This document shows positions 26,985 to 32,685 of a stretch of DNA of 32,685 nt, piece after piece; the first letter of the stretch is position 1; every line of letters starts with the position of its first letter. Position numbers and translations under genes: made by a program. The stretch comes from Verrucomicrobiaceae bacterium (GTDB lineage Bacteria > Pseudomonadota > Gammaproteobacteria > Pseudomonadales > CAMLJR01), in NCBI GenBank assembly GCA_028293825.1, contig JAQGNY010000051.1, forward strand, positions 1 to 32,685, in the 5' to 3' direction. The notes below the pieces were generated by a model, which searched no databases, had not been told where the DNA came from, and was given only the letters and a program-made list of their open reading frames with translations.

Positions 26985-27938
26985 ATGGCTACAGAAAAGG
27001 GTATCACGAACAAACTACAGCATGAGGTCGGGGACTGGTTTGAAACTTGGACTGGTACTGCTGATGGTCTAATTGCTGCCGGCGTTCTGGAGCGCGCTTT
27101 GCTACCAGGAGAGCCCGGTAATAACAAAGCCAGTGCAACCTATTACAAAGGGGTGCTCGTAAAAAGGGGCTCGAATCACCCCTACGATCAGGATTACCTG
27201 AGCATAGTTCGCAGGGGAAATAAATTTGAGGTCAAAAAGGGAAAGGCTCGCGAGTCATATGATGTGAGCACGAGGATGAGGGAAGAGATCGGTAGCATGT
27301 ACGAAACGCGTCACGGGACCAAAGAGCAGCTTCAAGCCTGCGGTATTGGTTGGGGAAAACTATATCCCGGAGAGCTGGGGGCCAACAAACAAAGATTGAC
27401 CACGATTGATGCTCGGGGATATGAAGTTGAGATTACACGAAATCAAAATCATTGGGAGCCGCCGTACAGTACATGTACTTTTCTTCCTCAATCGGTACGA
27501 TCGAAACGAGCACACACTGTAAATTTGAATGCGGTAGAAAACTATCTGATCCACATTTTTAGACAGCTTCCGAAAAAATTTATAGATAAAGCAATTATCG
27601 ATGCGATGGGTTTAGAAATCGATTTTGGGAAACAATGGGAAGCAACGCCGCCAGCTTTTAATGTAGGCCAAACGGTTGCGGTATCAAGTTTTTCCACTAA
27701 GGGTTTAGGGGAAGTAACTAAGATTGAATGGCACATCGGAGATAACCGCCGCACAGGTTGGATTTATTTCGTAGACATGAAGGGGTCGACCCCCCCCACG
27801 CAATCCTATTACGAAAACTGTCTTTCCGATCCACCTCTAGCCTCGGTGTCGTTTTTACCCGGTGCGGCATCTGGGCCGGTCAAGCAGCGCGGACGCGGAC
27901 GCTTACCTACCCATGTACCGCAGATTGGGAGGGCTTGA
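26985..27938 (+). CDS. Island protein of unknown function with an internal tandem duplication
   Basis: 317-aa protein, not recognised. ATG 26985 is chosen because GAAGAGGTG is a strong ribosome site 6 nt upstream; a GTG at 26925 would add 20 residues. Residues 14-48 (EVGDWFETWTGTADGLIAAG... PGEPGNNK) and 101-135 (EIGSMYETRHGTKEQLQACG... PGELGANK) are the same module, period 87 residues, with shared E-[VI]-G, [FY]-E-T, G-T, L-x-A and P-G-E-x-G-x-N-K. After about residue 225 a small beta-rich domain (FNVGQTVAVSSFSTKGLGEVTKIEW) resembles SH3/KOW-type folds. It begins the AT-richer part of the island. Confidence 0.75.
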   Translation: MATEKGITNKLQHEVGDWFETWTGTADGLIAAGVLERALLPGEPGNNKASATYYKGVLVKRGSNHPYDQDYLSIVRRGNKFEVKKGKARESYDVSTRMREEIGSMYETRHGTKEQLQACGIGWGKLYPGELGANKQRLTTIDARGYEVEITRNQNHWEPPYSTCTFLPQSVRSKRAHTVNLNAVENYLIHIFRQLPKKFIDKAIIDAMGLEIDFGKQWEATPPAFNVGQTVAVSSFSTKGLGEVTKIEWHIGDNRRTGWIYFVDMKGSTPPTQSYYENCLSDPPLASVSFLPGAASGPVKQRGRGRLPTHVPQIGRA

Positions 27939-27939
27939 C

Positions 27940-28215
27940 GTGGCAACCGCAAGGCAACTCACTAAGATCGAAGAAGATCATTTTAAAAAGTTCAAACAAG
28001 CGCTGGCTGTAACCGTGCTCACTAGCACCCCTGGCGGGCGCCAATCTTATGAACGCATACAAGCTGAACGAATAGAGTGCGCGAAGCTGGCAATGCAGGC
28101 GCTGGTAGGGCGGGCGCCAGTCAGCGGGGTAATCAGCGCCAGCGACATTTCAGCGGCGGCCATGAGTATCGCGAACACTTTGGTGAATGAGTTCGTAAAA
28201 GAAAATTTAATTTAA
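27940..28215 (+). CDS. Small helical protein of unknown function
   Basis: 91 aa starting at GTG 27940, one base after the previous TGA, with a strong GGGAGGG site 7 nt upstream; the longer frame from 27862 overlaps the preceding gene and is not supported. The sequence (VATARQLTKIEEDHFKKFKQALAV...) predicts helices throughout, with a possible two-helix start and a basic region. No known family recognised. Tight coupling to the duplicated-module gene suggests joint function. Confidence 0.6.
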   Translation: MATARQLTKIEEDHFKKFKQALAVTVLTSTPGGRQSYERIQAERIECAKLAMQALVGRAPVSGVISASDISAAAMSIANTLVNEFVKENLI

Positions 28216-28310
28216 AAATTTGCAGCGTGTATCCCGACGGGGAGAAAAGCCGGCACCCTTCCGGCCTGGCGCTGCGATCTAATTTAAGGGGCGCGCAAGA
28301 GTGTGTGGCC

Positions 28311-29030
28311 ATGAGTAAGCTTTTAAAGTTCAAAGCGTGTGTGGATTTAGAGGAGGCATCCCGACGAATATCTGACCTAATTGGCGAGCAGATTACTGTC
28401 GATGAGATTATATATTTTGCCGCAAATGGACATGTTCGACTTTCAGTTTATGCGGATGGGTTGGCTGGCTTTATCTACAAACACAAGCTAGGTACTCCGA
28501 TGCCGCATCCTTCGACTAAGGACGAGCCAGACAAATATTTCGATGGGTTCTATTATCTGAAATACCCTTCTCTAGACCTTTCATTGGATCAACCTAATAT
28601 ATTTGACGAGGGTGAGTTTTACGGAGTGGGAGATGACCATGAGCGAACCCCATTTGGCCCTATTTTGATAGGTGATGACGGGTTGGCGTACCAATGTTAC
28701 AAGTTTAGCAATGCGAGGCGGTATGAGCGTCCTGGCTTAGATTTAAATATTAAATACACTGACTTAATTGATTTTGTGGCGAAGGTTAATGGTGAGAACT
28801 GCGTTGATTTAACTAAGTTAGAAAAGCCAATTCACGTCAGCGAGAAGCGGAGCATTTCTCAAATAATTGCAGTGCTAGCATCAATGGCCAAGCTCGATAT
28901 TTCTTCACCATATGCGGCAGATGAAGTCTTGCGAGCTGAGGCGGCGCGCGCGGGCATTGATCTGCCATCAAGCCCTGAAACTGTTGTTAAGTTTTTGAAG
29001 ATGGCGACCCAATCGAAACTGGATAAATAA
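28311..29030 (+). CDS. Conserved accessory-region protein of unknown function
   Basis: 239 aa from ATG 28311 (MSKLLKFKACVDLEEASRRISDL...). The N-terminal part looks like a small helix-turn-helix (VDLEEASRRISDLIGEQITVDEIIYFAANGHVRL) and the middle is beta-rich with Asp/Tyr. The C-terminal part, SISQIIAVLASMAKLDISSPYAADEVLRAEAARAGIDLPSSPETVVKFLKMA, follows a pattern I recall from accessory-region proteins ('LLk-I-x-x-M-A...i...l..G-i-d-i...TV-x-k-y-L-k-x-A'). Function unknown. An AAGAG motif lies upstream of the ATG. Confidence 0.65.
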   Translation: MSKLLKFKACVDLEEASRRISDLIGEQITVDEIIYFAANGHVRLSVYADGLAGFIYKHKLGTPMPHPSTKDEPDKYFDGFYYLKYPSLDLSLDQPNIFDEGEFYGVGDDHERTPFGPILIGDDGLAYQCYKFSNARRYERPGLDLNIKYTDLIDFVAKVNGENCVDLTKLEKPIHVSEKRSISQIIAVLASMAKLDISSPYAADEVLRAEAARAGIDLPSSPETVVKFLKMATQSKLDK

Positions 29031-29129
29031 GTCCCATTGGGGTTTTAATCGGCCCCAATATGAAACGCGCGGCTAAATTTCCGTTGCAATAGCTATACAT
29101 CCACTACTGCCCACGGAGGCAAGAGACGT

Positions 29130-29414
29130 ATGGCTACCAAGCAACCCTTCAATATTACGCCGCAATTAATCGGCACCACTCCCACTAACTCCCCTCAAAT
29201 AATTTCCGGCGACTGCGTTTTGCGCTTCGATGAAGTGCACCAGAAAACCGGCCTCTGCCGCGCGCATGTTCACGCACTCGCTGCACAGGGGCGATTTCCG
29301 AAACCGTTGAAACTTGTTCCAGGCGGTCGCGCCAGCGGTTGGCTGTTATCTGAAATTAACCAATGGATCACTGATCGCATTGCAGAACGCGACAGCGGTC
29401 CGCGTGCAGCGTGA
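29130..29414 (+). CDS. AlpA-family phage-type transcriptional regulator
   Basis: 94-aa winged-helix protein. After a 30-residue lead, the core VLRFDEVHQKTGLCRAHVHALAAQGRFPKPLKLVPGGRASGWLLSEINQWI is the AlpA/MerR-like helix-turn-helix found in prophages and P4-type islands, where it often activates excision or integrase genes. GAGGCAAGAG lies before the ATG. First gene of the next block (29130-30382), in which genes overlap or sit within a few nucleotides. Confidence 0.88.
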   Translation: MATKQPFNITPQLIGTTPTNSPQIISGDCVLRFDEVHQKTGLCRAHVHALAAQGRFPKPLKLVPGGRASGWLLSEINQWITDRIAERDSGPRAA

Positions 29415-29424
29415 GGGGGAAGCC

Positions 29425-29730
29425 ATGAAAACAAAAACGGCCACCCCCGAAGGAAGCAGCCGCAAACGTAGTGGCGCAAATAATAATTCTCTCGCGGCCC
29501 AGCGGCAATGCGTAATCGATGCGCTGCGCGAATCGCTAAATGGATTGACCACAATTGAGTTACGCGAAAAGTTCGATGTGATGATGCCGGCGGCGCGCGT
29601 GCATGAGCTGCGTTGGATGTTTGGCTACAACATCGAGCGAGCATGGACGCACGACACCAATGCCCAAGGCAATAAACACAGCGTCGCGCGCTACGTGCTG
29701 CTTACAGGCAAATGGCGAGGTGCGGCATGA
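29425..29730 (+). CDS. Winged helix-turn-helix protein (HTH_39 type)
   Basis: 101 aa with a strong GAGGGGGAAG site before ATG 29425, which is 10 nt after the alpA stop. The segment QRQCVIDALRESLNGLTTIELREKFDVMMPAARVHELRWMFGYNIERAWTHD...ARYVLL matches the small helix-turn-helix of phages and islands in which L-T-T-x-E-x-R-e-x-l-x-i-M-x-P-A-A-R-V-x-E-L-R is diagnostic. Likely DNA-binding. Its TGA overlaps the ATG of the next gene. Confidence 0.82.
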   Translation: MKTKTATPEGSSRKRSGANNNSLAAQRQCVIDALRESLNGLTTIELREKFDVMMPAARVHELRWMFGYNIERAWTHDTNAQGNKHSVARYVLLTGKWRGAA

Positions 29731-29891
29731 AACGCTTCACCGGGTGCGTAGTCACTAAAACTGAAACGCCTTACACAGTGGAAGCCGAAACTGCGCAGGA
29801 CGCGATAGAACGCGTTTTAAGCGGTGCGGGCGAAGCCGGCGATCCAGATTACTCAGAGCCGGATATTTTCGTTAAACCACTGGGGGGCTAA
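29727..29891 (+). CDS. 54-aa protein of unknown function
   Basis: Starts at ATG 29727 overlapping the preceding TGA (ATGA), ends at TAA 29891, and is immediately followed by the next gene. The protein begins MKRFTGCVVTKTETPYTVEAE and continues TAQDAIERVLSGAGEAGDPDY, an acidic small fold with a beta hairpin and a helix. The Y-t-V-E-A-x-T-x-x-D-A-i pattern recurs in small phage-type proteins. Coupled position on both sides supports it as real. Confidence 0.65.
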   Translation: MKRFTGCVVTKTETPYTVEAETAQDAIERVLSGAGEAGDPDYSEPDIFVKPLGG

Positions 29892-29893
29892 GG

Positions 29894-30382
29894 ATGGCCC
29901 GCAATCGTGTTCGAGTTAAGGGGCGCAGCGAAGCCGGCAGATATGCCGGCATTCCTCATGCCGTGATGTTGCACCAGGACTTTATCGCACTGCCTCCGAA
30001 TGCGATTCGCCTGCTGCTAGAAATGGCGAGACAGTATAACGGCCACAACAACGGCGACCTCTCAGCAGCATGGACACTAATGCAAAAGCGCGGCTTTAAT
30101 TCCGAACCAACGCTGAACAAAGCGCTGCATAAATTACTTCAACTAAGTTTTCTCGTGCGCACACGTGAGGGCCGCTTTATGAACCCGGGTAGGCTTTGTG
30201 CGTTGTACGCGTTGACATGGCAGGCCGTCGACGACTGCCCGGGCAAGAATCTCGAAATATTGCCAACGTCGCTACCGCTGCGTCGGTTTACCGCCGAAAT
30301 TATCAAAATGCCCACTGTAGAAACTGAAGCCATTGGCTTTAGAAACTACAGCCATAAAGGGAAAAAGCATGGTGAACCGTGA
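29894..30382 (+). CDS. Winged-helix protein, probable replication initiator of the island
   Basis: 162 aa; AAGG abuts the ATG 2 nt after the previous stop. After a basic lead (MARNRVRVKGRSEAGRYAGIPHAVM) it reads LPPNAIRLLLEMARQYNGHNNGDLSAAWTLMQKRGFNSEPTLNKALHKLLQLSFLVRTREGRF..., a winged-helix of the kind used by phage replication or repressor proteins, with the NNGDLS-x-AW-x-x-M-x-x-R-G-F/W-x-S-x-x-T motif. Similar proteins sit in many islands next to DNA repeats. Its C-terminal tail (ETEAIGFRNYSHKG) is encoded by repeats 1-2. Function as initiator is inference. Confidence 0.65.
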   Translation: MARNRVRVKGRSEAGRYAGIPHAVMLHQDFIALPPNAIRLLLEMARQYNGHNNGDLSAAWTLMQKRGFNSEPTLNKALHKLLQLSFLVRTREGRFMNPGRLCALYALTWQAVDDCPGKNLEILPTSLPLRRFTAEIIKMPTVETEAIGFRNYSHKGKKHGEP

Positions 30383-30452
30383 TGCTGTGGCTGCAGAAAC
30401 TGAAGCCATATGACGTCTTTCGTCGCTCTCATGGCTTCAGAAACTGAAGACC
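30312..30452 (+). repeat. Four spaced interrupted palindromes (iteron-like) at the 3' end of the winged-helix gene
   Basis: Units at 30312-30332, 30334-30354, 30388-30408 and 30432-30452 share arms TGGCTTCAG and CTGAAGCCA around a central AAA. Unit 1 keeps mainly the right arm, unit 2 has changes in both arms, unit 3 has one mismatch and unit 4 has an altered right end. Unit-to-unit steps are 22, 54 and 44 bp, close to 2, 5 and 4 helical turns, so all would face the same side of the helix. Units 1 and 2 are inside the coding sequence, 3 and 4 downstream. A TTTATATATTA stretch follows. Confidence 0.8.
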
Positions 30453-30902
30453 TTTATATATTACCAAGGGGGTGATGTTTTATTTGTCGGCCTGGACTGT
30501 TTGAAATAATCGCGAGGTCGCATTGGTGGTCAGTGCAGCTGGCGCTCGATCGACAAGATTTATCCGGGGTCACTACGCGAGGCCCGGTATTGATTTGTAT
30601 GGTTTCCGTCGTTTTGAGGTTTGCCGCGAGTGCATTTTGGGCAATCAGCAAACTGCTGGAAAGTAGTGAATCAAAAACAGGTAAAAATAGATTTGCAAAG
30701 CTGGAGCATCGCGCGCACGTATTGGTCGCACAGACGGCGGTTGCGGTTTAACAGTTTTACATCAACGGCAAGCGCATTACCGGTTTCGATCCATGGGGAT
30801 TTCGAAAGTTGAGTATCTTGCCTTTCTTGAGCGGAAGTCCGACCGTGATCGCGTCGCGGAATTGGAGCCGTGGCAATGACGGTAATAGCACACGCTTAGA
30901 AC

Positions 30903-30916
30903 CGCTTTTAAAAGCG
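30903..30916. repeat. Perfect 14-bp palindrome CGCTTTTAAAAGCG
   Basis: Both strands read CGCTTTTAAAAGCG. It lies 45 bp from a second perfect 14-bp palindrome and in the non-coding stretch of the island. Its AT centre within GC ends is typical of protein-binding operators. Confidence 0.6.
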
Positions 30917-30947
30917 CCTGATAGAGACGTGAATTACTGGAGCAATA

Positions 30948-30961
30948 CACGCGTACGCGTG
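30948..30961. repeat. Perfect 14-bp palindrome CACGCGTACGCGTG
   Basis: Both strands read CACGCGTACGCGTG. The unrelated sequence but equal length and near spacing to the palindrome at 30903-30916 suggest a binding region for one or two dimeric proteins. Confidence 0.6.
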
Positions 30962-31006
30962 AGAGATAACATGCTTGTTGCCCAGTACGCGCAAGCGGGC
31001 AAGATT

Positions 31007-31015
31007 TTATCCACA
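31007..31015 (+). promoter_or_regulatory. Perfect DnaA box
   Basis: TTATCCACA is the high-affinity E. coli DnaA box. Finding one 46 bp after the second palindrome strengthens the origin reading, though a single 9-mer can occur by chance. Confidence 0.5.
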
Positions 31016-31152
31016 TCACTACGCGTAACAACCAGTCACCTAATAAGCGAGCTAGACTGGGTTAAGTTTGACGGAAGCATTACGGTCGACTGTTTGATAA
31101 CGGATTAAGACCGACGTTTGCCGGCGCGCGGCCATTGTAGACGGCCTGTTTT

Positions 31153-31176
31153 CTCCTGTTATATCAGGAGCGTTTT
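31153..31176 (+). terminator. Weak hairpin with T-rich tail
   Basis: Arms CTCCTG and CAGGAG around TTATAT, followed by CGTTTTA. The stem is only 6 bp. It lies between the non-coding region and the stop of the convergent membrane-protein gene and could end plus-strand transcripts. Confidence 0.4.
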
Positions 31177-31202
31177 ATACTTGGTCGCCGTGGACCGCAA
31201 GT

Positions 31203-32150
31203 TCAATTTCCGAAAAATGCCTGAATAATCCTCAGTGGCGCTGGGCGGGATTTTTGACGCTCAGCCCAGTAAATCTTGAACCCCTCTTCCAGGTGAAACT
31301 CCCAACTGCTTTCTGACATATGAGCTGTGGAGCCCATGAGACAAAACTTATCGTTCGTGATCAGCCATCTGCCAATACCGTTAACAGCTTTGGTCTTACG
31401 ATCGATGGTGAAGGTTTCGCGAGCGCACAATGTCTCGTTAGAGAAAACGATAATTGTTGGTGACCATGAATCAATTTCGTAATCTATTTGATTAACTGAG
31501 AGCAAGTTACCCGATACGGCGGCACGTGATTCGACGCAGTGCTGATCCGATTTTGTGCAGGTTATTTTTGACGTTTGCAGCGGGTAGTCCATTTTCGAAC
31601 CGCTACCTAATGAACCCTCACGCGTCCATGTCCCTTCAGCAACCACCGTGTCATCGTTAAAATCGATCACATCTCTAAAGGGTGACAACACAACCGGCGT
31701 GAATGTATCGGTATAGAAATTAAGTAGTGACAGAAGCCCAAATAAGGATGCAATTCCACTGAGCAGCATCCCTGAAAGAACAAAAGCCTTCCTTGGTCGC
31801 GACATCAATCGCCACGGTAGGACTACTGGTAATCCGATAATAAGTGCGCGACTAAGTCCTTCTATCACATAGGCCGCAATCCATGCGAAAGGCAGCGGCA
31901 GCAGCGCGATCAATAACGCATTACCGACATCGTCTTTCATAAAGACATTAATATTGCCGGTCTTTTCGCTTTCGCACTGCGATAAGTCTGGACTGCGGTC
32001 CAAATACTTGCTGTTAGCACAAGCCTTAAATGCCAGAGATGCAAAACTCTGTGCTTGGGCGAAATCCTCATTGTGCTGGTGGAATACAGCACTAATCACC
32101 CAGACAATGGAAAGAAAAATCCCAAAGCGCTGCCAGCCATTCAGTCGCAT
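31203..32150 (-). CDS. Membrane protein with a large soluble domain, unknown function
   Basis: 315 aa. The N-terminal third has about four hydrophobic segments (near 6-23, 77-99, 102-116 and 122-143), with a ~50-residue loop between the first two that contains KACANSKYLDRSPDLSQCESEKTGNINVFMKDD. I recall such N-terminal regions in short proteobacterial accessory proteins. The C-terminal 165 residues are soluble with several Cys (ITCTKSDQHC, ETLCARE, KFCLMG), probably outside the membrane. This looks like a two-part protein. AGGGCAAAT precedes the ATG. It points against the replication block. Confidence 0.75.
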   Translation of the reverse strand: MRLNGWQRFGIFLSIVWVISAVFHQHNEDFAQAQSFASLAFKACANSKYLDRSPDLSQCESEKTGNINVFMKDDVGNALLIALLPLPFAWIAAYVIEGLSRALIIGLPVVLPWRLMSRPRKAFVLSGMLLSGIASLFGLLSLLNFYTDTFTPVVLSPFRDVIDFNDDTVVAEGTWTREGSLGSGSKMDYPLQTSKITCTKSDQHCVESRAAVSGNLLSVNQIDYEIDSWSPTIIVFSNETLCARETFTIDRKTKAVNGIGRWLITNDKFCLMGSTAHMSESSWEFHLEEGFKIYWAERQKSRPAPLRIIQAFFGN

Positions 32151-32399
32151 ATTTGCCCTGTCCTTAGTTTTTATTTAGACTTTTTGTCATGTAGATGGTC
32201 AGTGAGTTTACACAACATCTCATGTTTCGAGACTGGGAAGAGATGGTTCACCTATTAACTCACTCCCGGCACATTCAGTGACGACTCGATAAAAATTTGA
32301 ATCAGCAATTCGTTTCGACAACAACATATCGGTTTTTATTTGATATGGAGAATAAAGGCGCAACCGCAAGAATCACATCCCTGTCCCTAGTCCTCGAAG

Positions 32400-32603
32400 T
32401 CAAAATCGCAGTTGTGGCTCCCTTGGCACTTGCTTCGAGTTCACGCCGAGCAAGCTTTCGATATGAGCTCGGGCAACCGCGATCGACCCATCTGACCGTA
32501 CAAGAAATCTAACGCCCATTTTCCGGAGCTCAATAATCTGTTTATCCCTGCGCTTCCACCGGGTTAACTCCTGAATTTCTGGATCGGTGAGTATTCCAAG
32601 CAT
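32400..32603 (-). CDS. DUF4224 family protein
   Basis: 67 aa from ATG 32603, with AGGAG about 9 nt upstream. The pattern LTDPEIQELTRWKRRDKQIIELRKMGVRFLVRSDGSIAVARAHIE is the DUF4224 fold, usually encoded directly before a phage-type tyrosine integrase. Here no integrase follows (32151-32399 shows no such start and the next gene is the membrane protein). A longer frame through the G run (to 32663) would add PPPPP, but the ribosome site favours the shorter start. Confidence 0.82.
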   Translation of the reverse strand: MLGILTDPEIQELTRWKRRDKQIIELRKMGVRFLVRSDGSIAVARAHIESLLGVNSKQVPREPQLRF

Positions 32604-32623
32604 TCTGTTTGCTCCTGTGGTGT

Positions 32624-32640
32624 GGGGGGGGGGGGGGGGG
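32624..32640 (-). repeat. Run of 17 G (17 C on the DUF4224 coding strand)
   Basis: A pure G homopolymer on the plus strand, 20 bp upstream of the DUF4224 ATG and between its probable promoter and ribosome site. Length variation by slippage is expected. It may be a phase-variable control tract or a sequencing/assembly artefact near a contig end, 45 bp from the window edge. Confidence 0.85.
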
Positions 32641-32685
32641 TGAGCGTAAAGAGCAAAAAGCACGTGCGCGCCCGATCAAATTTTG

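Larger units (their letters stand above)
30453..31202. other. About 750 bp non-coding region of the island, probable origin or control region
   Basis: No convincing gene: short frames occur in all phases (for example 30533-30751, 30809-31108) but none has a ribosome site or family-like sequence. It holds two perfect 14-bp palindromes and a DnaA box, and follows the iteron-like units. I interpret it as an origin/partition or regulatory region of an integrative element. A fragment MGISKVEYLAFLERKSDRDR at 30793-30879 (28 codons) looks coding-like but is isolated. Confidence 0.5.
25057..32685. mobile_element. Genomic island integrated at tRNA-Phe (left part; runs off the window)
   Basis: The signs are a P4-type integrase directly downstream of a tRNA 3' end, an excisionase-like gene, AlpA and winged-helix regulators, a replication-type gene with repeats, AT-richer unknown genes and a DUF4224 gene. 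I place the left edge in the 3' end of tRNA-Phe (about 25057-25076). No second copy of that 20-bp segment was found to the right, so the other end lies beyond 32685 or has decayed. Confidence 0.85.

Noticed and set aside
29036-29059. Hairpin ATTGGGG/CCCCAAT after the 239-aa gene
   Set aside because: Loop of 10 nt and no T run, so I did not call a terminator.
30809-31108. 99-aa open frame in the non-coding island region
   Set aside because: TTG start, no ribosome site, unlike any family, and it spans two perfect palindromes and a DnaA box, which suggests non-coding DNA.
25077-32685. Search for a CRISPR array or a second tRNA 3' end copy (right attachment site)
   Set aside because: No regularly spaced direct repeats with spacers, and no second copy of the tRNA-Phe 3' segment seen.

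Overview
The window reads as a chromosome segment of a gammaproteobacterium (Pseudomonadales/Cellvibrionales-like; the genus cannot be resolved from sequence reading alone). The evidence is the set of core genes: typA, glnA-glnL-glnG, thiI-trmL, yibN-grxC-secB facing gpmI-envC-ctpA, a hisB-hisH-hisA-purT-hisF run, mutY-yggX and tRNA-Phe. About 25 kb of conserved chromosome is followed by at least 7.6 kb of a mobile genomic island that runs off the right end.

Core region. 1-499 is the N-terminal part of TypA/BipA (minus strand). 782-5168 (plus) holds an amino acid permease, a small membrane-anchored unknown, mscL and an ABC half-transporter whose TTG start overlaps the mscL stop. 5178-10800 (minus) is the nitrogen-control block glnA, glnL, glnG, followed by a Bcr/CflA-type efflux pump. 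Both glnA and glnL have sigma-54 type promoters with GG-N10-GC spacing, and both have NtrC-like palindromes upstream, so the block looks autoregulated. thiI-trmL (plus) converges on secB-grxC-yibN (minus) at a strong shared hairpin. gpmI, envC and ctpA (plus) cover glycolysis and envelope/cell-separation functions. The his genes (minus) contain purT inserted between hisA and hisF. A PanZ-like acetyltransferase, mutY and yggX complete the core.

Island. tRNA-Phe (25001-25076) is followed by two tandem arm-type repeats and an intact P4-type tyrosine integrase. Next come an excisionase-like gene with a 50-codon integrase N-terminus nested in it (a decayed second recombination module), and three AT-richer genes of unknown function, the first containing an internal duplication. 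After these come an AlpA-type regulator, a winged-helix gene, a 54-codon gene and a replication-type winged-helix gene whose 3' end runs into four phased interrupted palindromes. About 750 bp of non-coding DNA follows, with two perfect 14-bp palindromes and a perfect DnaA box. This looks like the replication origin or control region of an integrative element or phage satellite. On the far side, minus-strand genes encode a membrane protein with a large soluble domain and a DUF4224-type protein preceded by a run of 17 G. No matching right attachment site was found inside the window.

The most novel-looking parts are the repeat/origin region (30312-31015), the duplicated-module protein (26985-27938) and the nested recombination remnant (26529-26864).
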